From Streptococcus macedonicus ACA-DC 198 (GTDB lineage Bacteria; Bacillota; Bacilli; Lactobacillales; Streptococcaceae): a stretch of 64,000 nt of DNA. The stretch covers positions 2,066,035 to 2,130,034 of the forward strand of contig HE613569.1 of assembly GCA_000283635.1 (NCBI GenBank). The letters run 5' to 3'. The position numbers and the translations under genes were made by a program. Below, one piece after another: positions 1 through 10,440 of the stretch (the stretch's first letter is position 1; every line of letters starts with the position of its first letter). The notes beneath the pieces were generated by a model. That model did not search any database and had not been told where the DNA came from. It saw nothing but the letters and a program-made list of their open reading frames with translations.

Positions 1-722
1 TTGCCAAGGCCATTTACGTCGTTGGTAACGAACAATCTGCTCACTTCAAACAATTAAAAGCTGTCCTTAACGAAATGGGATTTGAATGGAATGAAGATAT
101 TACTCACGTTCCATTTGGACTTGTTACTAAAGAAGGTAAAAAACTGTCAACTCGTAAAGGTAATGTTATCCTTCTTGAACCAACAATTGCCGAAGCTGTC
201 AAACGCGCTGAAGACCAAATCAATGCTAAAAATCCTAACCTTGCTGACAAGGAAGCAGTCGCTCACGCTGTTGGCGTCGGTGCTATCAAATTCTACGATT
301 TGAAAACAGACCGTTTGAATGGCTATGACTTTGACCTTGATGCTATGGTATCATTTGAAGGTGAAACTGGACCTTACGTACAATATGCACATGCACGTAT
401 CCAATCTATTCTTCGTAAAGCTGACTTTACACCATCTATCAACCAAGTTTACAGTCTTGATGATGCTGAAAGCTGGGAAATTGTAAAACTTATCCAAGAC
501 TTCCCACGTATCATCAAACGTGCCGCTGACAACTTTGAACCTTCTATTGTTGCAAAATTTGCTATCAATCTAGCCCAAAGCTTCAACAAATACTATGCAC
601 ACACACGTATCCTTGATGAAAGCCCAGAACGTGATAGCCGCCTAGCACTTAGCTACGCTACTGCAACTGTTCTAAAAGAAGCGCTCCGTCTTCTTGGTGT
701 TGAAGCACCAAACGAAATGTAA
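1..722 (+). CDS. argS: arginyl-tRNA synthetase, C-terminal part (cut by window start)
   Basis: ArgRS charges tRNA-Arg with arginine in the cytoplasm. The reading frame is open from base 3 to the TAA at 720-722, so only the last 239 or so residues are present and the true start lies outside the window. The sequence KLSTRKGN corresponds to the KMSKS-type loop of class I synthetases of this family. It is followed by the helical anticodon-binding (DALR) domain with [10 protein letters not shown] and the usual C-terminal ending [12 protein letters not shown] strong hairpin terminator follows directly. Family assignment is secure; the gene is intact as far as it can be seen. Confidence 0.97.
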   Translation, partial: AKAIYVVGNEQSAHFKQLKAVLNEMGFEWNEDITHVPFGLVTKEGKKLSTRKGNVILLEPTIAEAVKRAEDQINAKNPNLADKEAVAHAVGVGAIKFYDLKTDRLNGYDFDLDAMVSFEGETGPYVQYAHARIQSILRKADFTPSINQVYSLDDAESWEIVKLIQDFPRIIKRAADNFEPSIVAKFAINLAQSFNKYYAHTRILDESPERDSRLALSYATATVLKEALRLLGVEAPNEM

Positions 723-742
723 TTATTTCTTTATAAAAGCAA

Positions 743-772
743 AAAGAACGAGATTATTTCTCGTTCTTTTTT
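743..772 (+). terminator. Rho-independent terminator of argS
   Basis: A ten-base-pair stem (AAAGAACGAG with CTCGTTCTTT) around a seven-base loop is followed by a T run. It lies 20 bases after the argS stop codon. Confidence 0.9.
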
Positions 773-833
773 TCTTGATCTTTTTCTATCAAAATTATAA
801 ACTGTAAGCATAATAACAAAGGAGATTTTATTT

Positions 834-1127
834 ATGGAAAAAGGAAATCAATTAATGGAAAAACTTAGTAAAGCCTATGCTAGCCTGCCAGATAACGAGC
901 CACTGAAAGCAGATATTTTTGCAGTAGCGCAGGATTTAGAAAAAAATGAAAATGACCAGTTGGCACGTACAAAACTGGCACATGCCATTTCTCAACATTT
1001 ACTAACACATCATCTCAAAACAGAATCTGAAATCACCGCACTTTACAACGAAGTTGCTGACAGTCCTGAAAAATATAAAGGGAATGCCGCTTTAGCTATC
1101 ATGCTAGGTAGCCTATTTCACCCCTAA
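834..1127 (+). CDS. small helical protein, possible bacteriocin immunity protein
   Basis: A 97-residue, mostly helical, charged cytoplasmic protein without signal peptide or membrane segment. Size, helix-rich composition and the ending (ALAIMLGSLF) resemble the enterocin A immunity family (PF08951), whose members protect cells from class IIa bacteriocins. This is recognition from memory and not a search result. A good ribosome site (AAGGAGA) lies 10 bases upstream of the ATG. The gene is monocistronic, between the argS terminator and its own terminator. No bacteriocin precursor is visible nearby, so if it is an immunity gene it is an orphan; otherwise it is a hypothetical protein. Confidence 0.55.
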   Translation: MEKGNQLMEKLSKAYASLPDNEPLKADIFAVAQDLEKNENDQLARTKLAHAISQHLLTHHLKTESEITALYNEVADSPEKYKGNAALAIMLGSLFHP

Positions 1128-1128
1128 C

Positions 1129-1157
1129 AAAAAAGCCGTGTTAAACGGCTTTTTTCA
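1129..1157. terminator. bidirectional terminator
   Basis: A palindrome with A6 before and T6 after the stem (AGCCGT / ACGGCT) sits between two convergent genes. It can stop the immunity-like gene on the plus strand and the esterase pseudogene on the minus strand. Confidence 0.85.
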
Positions 1158-1168
1158 TTTGTCTAAAC

Positions 1169-2669
1169 TCATTTTTTCTGAGCATTTAACCAATCAAAAA
1201 TGTTATCATAAGCTGTTCCGTCAACTTTTACGGTGCTTGTTCCACCATTAGTTTTATTGCTTGGTGAAAAACCTGAAAGGTCGTCAGCCTCTTTAATATC
1301 AGAAACGCTTTGTACACCAGACACCTTATCATTGAAGAAATACGTCCATGACCAATGTCCAAGATAAGAGGTATCTTTCATGTCTGAACCTTCAACGCTT
1401 TCATAATATGAGAACCATTTATTCGTTGCTCCGCTATCTACTAAAGCTTTATAGATTGGTAAAGAATAATCGCTTGGATTGACAACCGTATCATTAGCGG
1501 CATGGATAAACCAAATCGGAATATCTTTAAGCGCTGCAATTTTATCCTCGTCAAAGTAGGTATCATCTGTTTTGACAAATGCTGTGCCAGACAAGCTTGT
1601 ATCACTAGGAACAGTTGTATAAGTACCGTCCTCATTACGCTGATATTGATAGTAAGAATAAGCTGCCGCCTGCGGAACAAGCGCTGCAAAATAATCTGGA
1701 TTATTGATAGCCAAATTAAGCGTCATGTAACCACCATTTGAACCACCAGTTAAATAAATACGGTCTGTATCCACATCTGAATGATTCGAAACGTAATCTT
1801 TAATAGTATCCATGAGTACCTATGTGTAGCGAGACACACCTGCCCCCGCTCCATTTGTACCATCACCCTCATCCATCCAATACGTTGGGGTTTGAACCGC
1901 TAAAACATAGGCTCCCGTTTGCTTACCTGCTGTAAAATGTGATTGGATACCATCCTTAGCAAGCGCTACAACTTCATTTCCCAACAAAGTAATATTGGTA
2001 TTACCGCCTTCGCCTTGCCCATATAGCCAGATAATCAAAGGATTTTTCCTTCCATTTTTCAAACTTTCTGGTTCATAAGTAGCATATTGAAGGGTGAGTT
2101 CTTCATCTTGATTGGTCAACGGATTCGTATAAGTTCCAGAATAAGACCCACGATTGCTAAATGCTGCTACATCTGTTGAAATGCGATTGTTAATAGCGTT
2201 GCTCTCACTGTCAAGTTCGCTTTCTTCGCCGTTTACAGTTACTGTTAACCCTTGAATTGAAACCGTGTAATCATCTACCCATGTATTATGGAAATTTTCC
2301 ATGTTGTAAAAGAAAGGACTGGCAACACCAGAATTTGATTCGGTGTCAAAAGTAACCGGCATTTGAATAGTGACGTACTTACTATCTTTGGTAACTTTTT
2401 TCCATTTTTATCAGATAAATAAACCTTGCTGACTTGGCGTTCTGTACCTGCGGTTGTAACAGTAAGATTTTCTTTTGATACATTAGAGACTTTACTATCT
2501 AACTTTACAACAACTTTTGGTACTGCTGGACCAAATTCATACCCCTTTACAACAATTGATGTTTTAGCAATAGTAACATCAGTGTCAGCAGATACAACTT
2601 GACTTCCTGCAAACACTCCTAAAAAACTAACAACACTCAAAACGATTCCTGTGAAATTGATTTTTTCAT
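1169..2669 (-). pseudogene. secreted prolyl-oligopeptidase/esterase-type alpha/beta hydrolase, broken by three lesions
   Basis: Three adjoining frames together encode one secreted hydrolase of about 500 residues. It has a signal peptide (VLSVVSFLGVFAGSQVVSADT), an N-terminal Ig-like region, and an alpha/beta-hydrolase domain with LIIWLYGQGEGGN and the nucleophile elbow GGSNGGY; an Asp (NDTVVNPSDY) and a His (LGHWSW) follow. Lesions are visible. First, the ATG at 2669 with ribosome site AGGAGG enters the signal-peptide frame only if A6 is restored to A7 right after the start. Second, a T6 run on the plus strand at 2396-2401 (A6 in the gene) needs one more base to join residues NGKK to VTKD. 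Third, an in-frame TAG at 1820-1822 follows SRYT and is probably a former Gln codon. The enzyme is therefore not made as one chain. Internal ATG codons could give fragments, but these would lack the signal peptide or the catalytic half. Confidence 0.85.
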
Positions 2670-2767
2670 GTCAATCTCTCCTCCTAAATAAAATTACAGA
2701 TGCTTATATTTTGCGAAAGTACTTTCCACAATGAACACAAGTTCTCCAAAGAATTTCTGACAAAAAC

Positions 2768-2845
2768 AAAAACCTAAATCTAATCAAGAGAAAAATAGAG
2801 GAACGATTGGTGCTATTCCTAATTTTCTTGTTAGATTTAGGTTTT
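2768..2845 (-). promoter_or_regulatory. long hairpin in the leader of the broken esterase gene
   Basis: On the minus strand, arms of 15 perfect bases (AAAACCTAAATCTAA and its complement) continue through a C-AAGA/TCTT-G extension and an inner AGGAA/TTCCT stem. A T-rich tail (GGTTTTTGTTTTTG) follows. It lies between the probable promoter near 2880 and the start codon at 2669, so it would be transcribed as a roughly 200-nt leader and has the look of an attenuator. Function is inferred from position and shape only. Confidence 0.45.
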
Positions 2846-2879
2846 GCCTGCTTGACCAGTAACAATCCTTACAAGACTC

Positions 2880-2919
2880 ATCATACCATAAAAAGAATTA
2901 AACAAAAAGCGCTTTCAAA
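2880..2919 (-). promoter_or_regulatory. probable promoter with CcpA (cre) site for the esterase gene
   Basis: The minus strand reads TTGAAAGCGCTTTTT (2904-2919), a close match to the cre consensus WTGNAANCGNWNNCW. It is followed by a -10-like TATGAT at 2880-2885. The position upstream of or overlapping the -35 region fits catabolite control by CcpA. No strong -35 is visible. Confidence 0.55.
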
Positions 2920-2961
2920 ATTTTCAATAGCATATCATTAAATTGTCAGACTATAATATCT

Positions 2962-3000
2962 AAAAAAGAAAAGGTAAATGAAAATTCACCTCTTCTTTTC
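2962..3000 (-). terminator. terminator of the yitT gene at 3009
   Basis: On the minus strand AAAGAAGAGGTGAA pairs, with some G-U pairs, with TTTACCTTTTCTTT and is followed by a T run. It begins within ten bases of the stop codon of the upstream gene. Confidence 0.75.
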
Positions 3001-3008
3001 GTTATTAA

Positions 3009-3881
3009 TTACAATCTATCATAATTTTTTCGTCGAATTTTGAAATCAGATGACACAACCTCATCAACATCAATGATTGAGATAAAAGCATCTGGGTCTA
3101 AATCTGCCATAATAGCTTTAACAGCACGGACTTCACCTGGATTTAAGACCACATACAAAATTTTTTTTTCGTTTCCAGAGTAAGCCCCTTGGCCATTCAG
3201 ATAAGTGACCCCACGATTAATGCCATTAAGAATAGCTTGCGCAGCTTCTTCAGATTTTTGTGTGATAATAATCATGCCACGCAACGTGTAACCACCATTT
3301 TGGACAATGGTCAGAACTTGACTGTAAACGAAGCTTGCTACCAACGTGTAAAGCATATGTTGTAAATCAATGTAAACCAGCGACGCTGTAAGAACCACGG
3401 CATCGACAAAAAGCAGTGTCTGACCAAGTTTAAAACCGAATTTTTCTTCGATAACGCGTCCGATAATATCTGTTCCGCCCGTTGTAGCGCCGTAACGAAA
3501 GACTAATCCACTACCGACACCAGAAAATAAACCAGCAACGACAGCAACCAACATCATATCATTTTCGAGAACAATCTGAATTGGCACACGTTGCCAAAAC
3601 CAGATAAACCATGACATCAAAACAGTACCATAAATGGTTAGCGCTAGCGATTTTCGTCCAAAAATTCGCGCCCCTAAAATGAACAAAGGAACATTCAAAA
3701 TAAGTGACGAATAAGCAGGGTTGATTCCGTAAAGAGCATGGGCAATCAAGGTTACACCCGCAACCCCACCTTCAGCAAGAGCATTTGCCATATTAAATTT
3801 GACAAAACCGAAAGTATAAATTGCTACACCTATGGCAATTAACACCAAACTTCCTATTTGTCCAAGCTTTTCACGCATCAT
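3009..3881 (-). CDS. YitT family integral membrane protein
   Basis: A 290-residue membrane protein of the YitT family: an N-terminal DUF161 region with five or six hydrophobic segments (residues about 10-200) and a C-terminal soluble DUF2179 domain (about 215-285). The family-typical glycine motif ATTGGTDIIG is present near residue 135, and GVTYLNGQGAYSG lies in the soluble domain. The family has no firmly established function; a transporter-like role is inferred from topology. The start has a GGAGG site eight bases upstream. A second, divergent copy lies directly upstream at 3965-4903, and two more family members are in this window (45256 and 53813). It is probably transcribed on its own or by read-through from aspS. 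Confidence 0.9.
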   Translation of the reverse strand: MMREKLGQIGSLVLIAIGVAIYTFGFVKFNMANALAEGGVAGVTLIAHALYGINPAYSSLILNVPLFILGARIFGRKSLALTIYGTVLMSWFIWFWQRVPIQIVLENDMMLVAVVAGLFSGVGSGLVFRYGATTGGTDIIGRVIEEKFGFKLGQTLLFVDAVVLTASLVYIDLQHMLYTLVASFVYSQVLTIVQNGGYTLRGMIIITQKSEEAAQAILNGINRGVTYLNGQGAYSGNEKKILYVVLNPGEVRAVKAIMADLDPDAFISIIDVDEVVSSDFKIRRKNYDRL

Positions 3882-3964
3882 GTCTCATACCTCCAAAACA
3901 AAATTTTCTGCGTCTTGTAAATTATAACGCCATAAACAAAGAAGCTGAGAACTTTCTCAACCTC

Positions 3965-4903
3965 TTAATCCTCAGCAAAACGTCCAATAATATGAACATT
4001 TTCAGTAACTGAAACAAAGGCATTTGGATCAGTTTTTTTCATCAAATACCTAAAGTCGTTATATTCTTCACGAGTAATAATAGCCAGTAAAACCGCTTTT
4101 TTCTCATGATTATAAGTTCCTTCAGCATCATTGATTTGTGTCACCCCACGATGTAATTTGGTATGAATCATCGCAATTACCTTTTCAGGCCGATTGGTCA
4201 CAATGGTGGCTTGCATTTTCTTCTGCTTAGTGAAAATAGCATTTGTCACACGGCTAGAGACAAAGATAGTCACCATAGAATAAAGGGCATATTGCCAACC
4301 AAATAAGATGCCGGCAAAAATCATGATAACACCATTGACCATGAGAGAAATACTTCCCACATCACGGCCTGTCTTTTTCCGAATGGTCAAACTAATGATA
4401 TCAGTACCACCACTTGAAATACGAGATTTTAAACTAAAGCCAACACCAGTCCCCATGACTAAACCACCAAAAATGGCATTAACCAAAGGGTCAGTCGTCA
4501 GAGTAATTTCAGGAACAATTTGAATAAAGAAAGAACTCATCGAAACTGTAATGAGTGTAAAAACAGTGAATTTATGTCCGATTTTATACCAAGCTAAAAC
4601 GAGCAACGGCACATTAATCACATAAAAAACAACTGAAACTGGCAACTTGAAGCCAATTAATCGCTCACTAACTGCCGATAAAACCTGTGCAAAACCTGTT
4701 GCACCACTTGAATAAACGTGTCCTGGTTGGAAGAAGAAATTAACCGCGATTGCCGATAGCAAACCATAAAAAAGAGAAGCGGAAACTTTTTCCGCATACT
4801 TCTCTCTTGAAATGCTCTGCATTGTCTTTAACAGACCATATCTTTCTGCCCAACGGCTAACAATAAACTTTGTTTTCTTTTTCAAAGATGTTTTCTTAAT
4901 CAT
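3965..4903 (-). CDS. YitT family integral membrane protein
   Basis: A 312-residue paralogue of the preceding gene with the same build. A basic N-terminal tail (residues 1-45) is followed by membrane segments (about 45-215) with the motif [10 protein letters not shown], and a DUF2179 domain with [13 protein letters not shown]. Its first codons overlap the end of aspS by 8 bases, so it is co-transcribed and probably translationally coupled with aspS. The basic extension before the first membrane helix is longer than in the 3009 copy. The biochemical function of the family is not known; a membrane location is clear from the sequence. Confidence 0.9.
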   Translation of the reverse strand: MIKKTSLKKKTKFIVSRWAERYGLLKTMQSISREKYAEKVSASLFYGLLSAIAVNFFFQPGHVYSSGATGFAQVLSAVSERLIGFKLPVSVVFYVINVPLLVLAWYKIGHKFTVFTLITVSMSSFFIQIVPEITLTTDPLVNAIFGGLVMGTGVGFSLKSRISSGGTDIISLTIRKKTGRDVGSISLMVNGVIMIFAGILFGWQYALYSMVTIFVSSRVTNAIFTKQKKMQATIVTNRPEKVIAMIHTKLHRGVTQINDAEGTYNHEKKAVLLAIITREEYNDFRYLMKKTDPNAFVSVTENVHIIGRFAED

Positions 4904-6644
4904 TGTTTTCGATTGCTAAAGCCAATTCATCTAATTGTTTATCTGATACAAGACTTGGTGCTTGTGTCATTGGATCCGCAGCTTTATTATTTTTAGGGAA
5001 TGCAATGACTTCACGAATGTTATCTTCACCAGCAAGAAGCATAACGAAGCGGTCAAGACCGATAGCAAGTCCACCATGTGGTGGGAAACCGTAGTTCATA
5101 GCTTCTAACAAGAAACCAAATTGGTCATTTGCTTCTTCTGCTGTAAAGCCAAGTGCTTTAAACATACGTTCTTGCAATTCTTTTTGATTGATACGCAAAC
5201 TACCGCCACCAAGTTCATAACCATTAAGAACGATATCGTAAGCAACCGCACGTACTTTAGCAAGGTCACCTTCTAATTCATGAGCGGATTCTTCAGTTGG
5301 CAATGTGAATGGGTGGTGAGCAGACATATAACGTCCTTCTTCTTCAGACCATTCAAACATTGGCCAATCAACAACCCAAAGGAAATTAAATTTAGAGTTG
5401 TCAACCATGCCAAGTTCTTTAGCGATACGAGTACGAAGAGCACCAAGAGTGTTATTAGCAACTTCAAGAGTATCGGCAACGAAAAGAACCAAATCATTTT
5501 CTTCGAGTTGTAAACTTGCCGTCAACTTATCTTCGATGCTTGTTAAGAATTTAGCAACTGGTCCAGTAATCGCACCATCAGTAAATTTAACCCATGCAAG
5601 ACCTTTGGCACCAAATTGTTTTGCAAATTCTGTTAATTTATCAATGTTTTTACGTGAATATTTATCCGCATTCCCCTTAACAACAATAGCTTTTACAACT
5701 GGAGCTTGTGAGAAAACTTTGAAATCAACATCCTTGACAACTTCTGTCAAGTCTTGTAAAAGCATTTCAAAACGAGTATCAGGTTTGTCAGAACCGTAGT
5801 TGTTCATTGCATCGTCATAAGACATACGTGGGAATGGCAATGTGACATCGATTCCTTTTGTATCTTTCATGACTTTAGCAATCATTCCTTCAGTGATATC
5901 TTGGATATCTTGGTCTGACAAGAATGATGTTTCCATATCGACCTGTGTAAACTCAGGTTGACGATCACCACGCAAATCTTCATCACGGAAACATTTAACG
6001 ATTTGGTAGTAACGGTCAAAACCAGCATTCATCAACAATTGTTTTGTGATTTGTGGACTTTGTGGCAAAGCGTAAAAGTGACCTTGGCTCACACGACTTG
6101 GTACCAAATAGTCACGCGCACCCTCTGGAGTTGATTTTGTCAACATTGGTGTTTCAACATCAATGAATTCTAACTCATCCAAATAGTTACGGATTGAGTG
6201 AGTAACTTTTGCACGTAATTTAAAGTTGTTAAGCATTTTTGGACGACGAAGATCCAAATAACGGTAACGTAAACGATTTTCATCACTAACTTCAACATCA
6301 TCTTTAATTTCAAAAGGTGTTGTTTTAGCCGTATTCAAAACTGTCAATGCTGATACTTTCAATTCAACAGCACCAGTTGGTAAGTTTTTATTTTCTTGTT
6401 CACGTTGTGCAACTTCACCAGTAACTTCGATAACAAATTCGTTACGAAGGCTTTCAGCTGTGGTCATAACATCACTTGAAACTTCCTCTGGATTAATGAC
6501 TAATTGCATGATACCTTCACGGTCACGAAGGTCGATAAAGATAAGCCCACCTAAATCACGACGACGACCAACCCAACCTTTTAAAGTAATTTCTTGGCCG
6601 ATATGTTCACTACGAACACGACCAGCATACATTGTACGTTTCAT
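4896..6644 (-). CDS. aspS: aspartyl-tRNA synthetase
   Basis: A class II synthetase of 582 residues that charges tRNA-Asp. An N-terminal OB-fold anticodon-binding domain (residues about 1-105, [22 protein letters not shown]) is followed by the catalytic core. Motif 2 is [18 protein letters not shown] and motif 3 is [15 protein letters not shown], with a bacterial GAD insertion between about residues 290 and 420. Length is standard for bacterial AspRS. The start ATG has a GGAG site upstream. A -10 hexamer TATAAT lies at 6684-6689 on the minus strand, just after the hisS terminator, so aspS has its own promoter although hisS is upstream. No T-box is present. The downstream yitT gene overlaps its 3' end. 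Confidence 0.98.
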   Translation of the reverse strand: MKRTMYAGRVRSEHIGQEITLKGWVGRRRDLGGLIFIDLRDREGIMQLVINPEEVSSDVMTTAESLRNEFVIEVTGEVAQREQENKNLPTGAVELKVSALTVLNTAKTTPFEIKDDVEVSDENRLRYRYLDLRRPKMLNNFKLRAKVTHSIRNYLDELEFIDVETPMLTKSTPEGARDYLVPSRVSQGHFYALPQSPQITKQLLMNAGFDRYYQIVKCFRDEDLRGDRQPEFTQVDMETSFLSDQDIQDITEGMIAKVMKDTKGIDVTLPFPRMSYDDAMNNYGSDKPDTRFEMLLQDLTEVVKDVDFKVFSQAPVVKAIVVKGNADKYSRKNIDKLTEFAKQFGAKGLAWVKFTDGAITGPVAKFLTSIEDKLTASLQLEENDLVLFVADTLEVANNTLGALRTRIAKELGMVDNSKFNFLWVVDWPMFEWSEEEGRYMSAHHPFTLPTEESAHELEGDLAKVRAVAYDIVLNGYELGGGSLRINQKELQERMFKALGFTAEEANDQFGFLLEAMNYGFPPHGGLAIGLDRFVMLLAGEDNIREVIAFPKNNKAADPMTQAPSLVSDKQLDELALAIENND

Positions 6645-6702
6645 TGATATGTTTCTCCGTTTTTTAATTTATTCATTCCCACCTATTATAGCAAAAAGCA
6701 CG

Positions 6703-6734
6703 TAAAAACCCCACCCATGCGGGGGGAGTTTTTA
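6703..6734 (-). terminator. terminator between hisS and aspS
   Basis: On the minus strand AAAAACTCCCCCC and GGGTGGGGTTTTT form a GC-rich hairpin ending in a T run. It stops hisS transcription before the separate aspS promoter. Confidence 0.75.
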
Positions 6735-6801
6735 AAATTCTTTTCTTACTTAAGCCTTTTCATTAATAATTAAAGTGCCTAAGTATGTATAAAGAAGAAA
6801 T

Positions 6802-8079
6802 TTAACACAATTTATTCAACACTTCAGCGAAGTTGTTTGTAATTTCGTCAAAGCTTACGGCCACTTCTTCGCGAGTTTTATTATTTTTCACAGCTACTTG
6901 ACCTGCTTCAATTTCACTTTCACCTAAAGTGATAATTGTTTTAGCATTAAAGGCATCTGCTGATTTGAATTGCGCTTTGATTTTACGTCCAAGGTAGTCA
7001 CGTTCTGCTGAGAAACCTTGGTTGCGGATAGCTTGAACAAGTTCCAACGCTTTAAGGTTTGCACCTTGTCCCAAAACAGCAATGTAAACGTCCATTTCTT
7101 TTTCAACTGGCAATTCAATACCTTGTTTTTCGAGGATAAGAAGCAAACGTTCAAGACCAAGTCCAAAACCAAAACCTGGTGTTTCTGGTCCGTCAAAGTA
7201 TTCAACGAGACTGTCATAGCGACCACCAGCACAAATTGTCAATTCAGATTTATCAACAGTTGTGATGAATTCAAAGATAGTGTGGTTATAGTAATCAAGA
7301 CCACGAACCATGTTTGTATCAATGACATATGGGATATTGAGAGTTTCAAGCATACTACGCACAGCATCAAAATGAGCTTGGCTTTCGTCATCAAGATAAT
7401 CAAGAATTGATGGTGCGTTTTCAACAGCAATCTTGTCTTCTTTTTCTTTTGAATCAAGGACACGAAGTGGGTTTTCATCTAAACGACGTTGACTGTCTTT
7501 TGACAATTGCTCACGCATTGGCGTAAGGTAATCAATCAAAGCTTGACGATATGCCGCACGGCTAGCTGCACTTCCCAAAGTATTCAAATGAAGCGTAACA
7601 TCTTTAATGCCCAGCGTTTGGAACAATTGGTAAGCCATCGCGATTGTTTCAACGTCTGTGGCAGGATTTACTGAACCGAAGCACTCAACACCAACTTGAT
7701 GGAATTCACGCAAACGACCAGTTTGTGGACGTTCGTAGCGGAACATTGAGCCGATGTAGTACATCTTAACTGGCTTTTGAACTTCTGGTGCAAATAATTT
7801 ATTTTCCACAAAAGAACGCACAACAGGAGCTGTACCTTCTGGACGCAAAGTAATATGGCGGTCACCTTTATCGTGGAAATCATACATTTCTTTTGTCACG
7901 ATGTCCGTTGTGTCACCAACAGAACGGCTGATAACCTCATAATGTTCAAACATTGGTGTACGAATTTCGCTGTAATTGTATTTTTTAAATGTTTCACGCG
8001 CAACAGCTTCCACGTATTGCCACTTAGCACTTTCGCTAGGTAAAATATCCTGTGTTCCTTTAGGTTTTTGTAATTTCAT
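6802..8079 (-). CDS. hisS: histidyl-tRNA synthetase
   Basis: A class II synthetase of 425 residues. The start [14 protein letters not shown] is typical. Motif 2 ([21 protein letters not shown]), the histidine-specific signatures [11 protein letters not shown] and AGGRYD, motif 3 ([13 protein letters not shown]) and the C-terminal anticodon-binding domain (about residues 330-425) are all present. It charges tRNA-His in the cytoplasm. A -10-like TAGAAT lies about 35 bases upstream of the start on the minus strand. Unlike hisS in many Firmicutes, no T-box sequence (GGTGGTACC) is found upstream. A GC-rich terminator separates it from aspS. Confidence 0.98.
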   Translation of the reverse strand: MKLQKPKGTQDILPSESAKWQYVEAVARETFKKYNYSEIRTPMFEHYEVISRSVGDTTDIVTKEMYDFHDKGDRHITLRPEGTAPVVRSFVENKLFAPEVQKPVKMYYIGSMFRYERPQTGRLREFHQVGVECFGSVNPATDVETIAMAYQLFQTLGIKDVTLHLNTLGSAASRAAYRQALIDYLTPMREQLSKDSQRRLDENPLRVLDSKEKEDKIAVENAPSILDYLDDESQAHFDAVRSMLETLNIPYVIDTNMVRGLDYYNHTIFEFITTVDKSELTICAGGRYDSLVEYFDGPETPGFGFGLGLERLLLILEKQGIELPVEKEMDVYIAVLGQGANLKALELVQAIRNQGFSAERDYLGRKIKAQFKSADAFNAKTIITLGESEIEAGQVAVKNNKTREEVAVSFDEITNNFAEVLNKLC

Positions 8080-8263
8080 TTTCTCATCCTTTGCAACTAT
8101 ATAGTATCTATATATTCTACCATAAATCAGATGTTTTGAAGAGTTAGAGCAGAAAAATTCCCCTAGGATACTAAATCCGTTTTCATTCGCCAGAATTTCT
8201 TGAAAAATTGTCAGAATTATGAGAAAATAAAACCACTATTCTATTAAGGAAGAAGGACAGAAG

Positions 8264-8605
8264 ATGAGAGACGATATCAAAATCAATGACCGAGCCGCAG
8301 CTATCCAAGAAGAATTAATCAAGAAACTCGAAACAATTTACGATCCAGAGGTCGAGCTTGATGTCTACAATCTCGGGCTCATCTATGAAATCAATCTTGA
8401 CGAGACTAGCCACTGCAAGATTGTCATGACCTTTACAGACACAGCCTGCGACTGTACCGAGACCGTTCCCATTAAAATCGTTGAGTCCCTGAAGCAAATC
8501 GAGGGTATCGAAACCGTCTCTGTTGAAGTCACTTGGTCTCCCGCTTGGAAAATCACGCGCATCAGCCGCTTCGGCCGTATTGCGTTAAGAATTAGTCCTA
8601 GATAA
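8264..8605 (+). CDS. DUF59/MIP18 family metal-sulfur cluster assembly protein
   Basis: A 113-residue protein of the DUF59 (SufT/PaaD-like) family, which takes part in maturation of Fe-S proteins. Family features are YDPEVELDVYNLGLIYEI near the N-terminus and a cysteine-containing TDTACDCTETVP in place of the usual T-x-x-x-C-P stretch. The protein is soluble. It converges on ilvD, which needs a [2Fe-2S] or [4Fe-4S] cluster, so a functional link is attractive but only inferred. Like ilvD, this gene is visibly richer in G and C at third codon positions than its neighbours, hinting that both came in together. An AAGGAAGAAGGAC ribosome site precedes the ATG. Confidence 0.85.
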   Translation: MRDDIKINDRAAAIQEELIKKLETIYDPEVELDVYNLGLIYEINLDETSHCKIVMTFTDTACDCTETVPIKIVESLKQIEGIETVSVEVTWSPAWKITRISRFGRIALRISPR

Positions 8606-8640
8606 GAAGATGCTTAGTTTATCTACATAAAAAAATAGCA

Positions 8641-8668
8641 AACCCGCTGGAAAAACTAGCGGGTTCTT
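8641..8668. terminator. bidirectional terminator between DUF59 gene and ilvD
   Basis: AACCCGCT and AGCGGGTT form an eight-pair stem with a nine-base loop. T-rich sequence follows on the plus strand and, after the A run at 8629-8640, on the minus strand as well. Confidence 0.85.
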
Positions 8669-8684
8669 TTGTTAACTATACAAA

Positions 8685-10391
8685 CTATTTCTTACCTGTT
8701 TCTTCTGGTTTCCAGAAGTCGGTAACAGCACCTTTTGCTGCAGAAGATACCATGTGGGCATATTTACCAAGTACACCACGGCTATAAAGCGGTGGAATAG
8801 TTGTTTCTGCCTTGCGTTTTTCAAGTTCTTCTTCAGAAACTGCCATGGAAATTTCCTTGGTATCTTGGTCAACCGTGACTATATCGCCTGTACGAAGATA
8901 GGCAATCGGACCGCCATCCTGAGCTTCTGGAGCAATGTGTCCGACAACGAGACCGTAGGTACCACCTGAGAAGCGGCCGTCTGTCAGAAGGGCTACCTTG
9001 TCTCCCTGCCCTTTCCCTACGATGATAGAAGAAAGCGACAGCATTTCTGGCATACCAGGGCCACCCTTTGGACCAACGTAACGAACTACGACTACATCGC
9101 CATCGACTACTTCATCAGCCAGCACTGCATCAATAGCAGCTTCTTCTGAGTCAAAGACCTTGGCTGGTCCGACGTGACGACGAACCTTAACACCAGAAAC
9201 CTTAGCAACAGCGCCGTCTGGTGCTAGATTCCCATGCAAGATAATCAATGGACCGTCTGCACGTTTCGGATTTTCAAGTGGCATAATGACCTTCTGACCC
9301 GGTGTCAGATCTGCAAAGTCAGCCAAGTTTTCAGCGACTGTCTTACCTGTACAAGTGATGCGATCACCGTGCAAGAAGCCATTAGCCAAGAGATATTTCA
9401 TGACAGCGGGCACCCCGCCGACATTGTATAGGTCTTGGAAGACATACTGACCGGATGGTTTCAAATCCGCCAAATGTGGCACGCGCTCTTGAATAACATT
9501 GAAATCATCCAATGTCAACTCCACATTAGCTGCATGGGCCATGGCCAACAAGTGCAGAGTGGCATTGGTTGAACCGCCCAAAGCCATGGTCACAGTGATG
9601 GCATCTTCAAAGGCTTCGCGAGTCAGAATGTCAGACGGCTTGAGCCCCATTTCCAGCATCCGAACAACTGCTCGGCCAGCTTCCACGATATCATCTCTCT
9701 TATCTTGGGATTCTGCTGGGTGAGAAGAAGAGCCAGGCAAACTCATCCCTAGAACTTCGATAGCAGTCGCCATGGTATTAGCTGTGTACATACCACCACA
9801 GCCACCAGGGCCAGGGCAGGCATTACATTCAAGACGTTTCACGTCCTCAGCCGTCATATCACCGTGGTTCCATTTTCCGATGCCCTCAAAAACAGAAACC
9901 AAGTCAATGTCTTTGCCATCAATATTTCCAGGCGCAATAGTTCCACCATAAGCGAAAATAGCTGGAATATCCATATTAGCGATGGCAATCATGGAACCAG
10001 GCATGTTCTTGTCACAGCCCCCGATAGCGACGAAGGCATCCACATTGTGTCCGCCCATGGCAGCTTCGATGGAGTCTGCGATGATGTCGCGTGAAGTCAG
10101 AGAGAAGCGCATACCCGGTGTTCCCATAGCAATCCCGTCTGCTACAGTAATCGTACCAAACTGAACAGGCCAAGCACCCTGGTCCTTCACTCCTTCTTTG
10201 GCTAGCTTACCAAAATCATGCAGGTGAATATTACAAGGCGTATTTTCAGCCCAAGTCGAAATCACTCCGACAATCGGAGTCTCAAAGTCCTTGTCCGTCA
10301 TCCCTGTCGCACGAAGCATGGCGCGGTTAGGGGATTTGACCATACTGTCATAAATCTTACTTCTGTGGCGTGTATCTAGTTTATCTGTCAT
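8685..10391 (-). CDS. ilvD: dihydroxy-acid dehydratase
   Basis: IlvD dehydrates 2,3-dihydroxy acids to 2-keto acids, the third common step of isoleucine and valine synthesis, using an Fe-S cluster. The Fe-S cysteines are seen in GGCDKNMPG and [34 protein letters not shown] near the C-terminus is typical. Length from the chosen start is 568 residues. The start [11 protein letters not shown] at 10391 is preferred because AAAGGA lies six bases upstream; an ATG eight codons earlier lacks a ribosome site and lies in a 14-bp tandem duplication. The other ilv genes are not nearby. The gene is more GC-rich than its surroundings, suggesting acquisition from another streptococcus. A CodY box lies upstream. 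Confidence 0.96.
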   Translation of the reverse strand: MTDKLDTRHRSKIYDSMVKSPNRAMLRATGMTDKDFETPIVGVISTWAENTPCNIHLHDFGKLAKEGVKDQGAWPVQFGTITVADGIAMGTPGMRFSLTSRDIIADSIEAAMGGHNVDAFVAIGGCDKNMPGSMIAIANMDIPAIFAYGGTIAPGNIDGKDIDLVSVFEGIGKWNHGDMTAEDVKRLECNACPGPGGCGGMYTANTMATAIEVLGMSLPGSSSHPAESQDKRDDIVEAGRAVVRMLEMGLKPSDILTREAFEDAITVTMALGGSTNATLHLLAMAHAANVELTLDDFNVIQERVPHLADLKPSGQYVFQDLYNVGGVPAVMKYLLANGFLHGDRITCTGKTVAENLADFADLTPGQKVIMPLENPKRADGPLIILHGNLAPDGAVAKVSGVKVRRHVGPAKVFDSEEAAIDAVLADEVVDGDVVVVRYVGPKGGPGMPEMLSLSSIIVGKGQGDKVALLTDGRFSGGTYGLVVGHIAPEAQDGGPIAYLRTGDIVTVDQDTKEISMAVSEEELEKRKAETTIPPLYSRGVLGKYAHMVSSAAKGAVTDFWKPEETGKK

Positions 10392-10403
10392 GTCTTTTCC
10401 TTT

Positions 10404-10431
10404 CATTGCAATCATCTCATTGCAATCATCT
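10404..10431. repeat. perfect 14-bp tandem duplication before ilvD
   Basis: CATTGCAATCATCT occurs twice back to back (10404-10417 and 10418-10431). It lies in the 5' untranslated region of ilvD, between the -10 box and the start codon, and duplicates a spare ATG. Confidence 0.9.
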
Positions 10432-10440
10432 TTGTGCTTT

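Noticed and set aside
834..1127. A full bacteriocin locus around the immunity-like gene
   Set aside because: No double-glycine leader peptide, peptidase-type transporter or regulator lies nearby.
6645..8263. T-box riboswitches for aspS and hisS
   Set aside because: No GGTGGTACC core or antiterminator was found upstream of either gene, in contrast to trpS.
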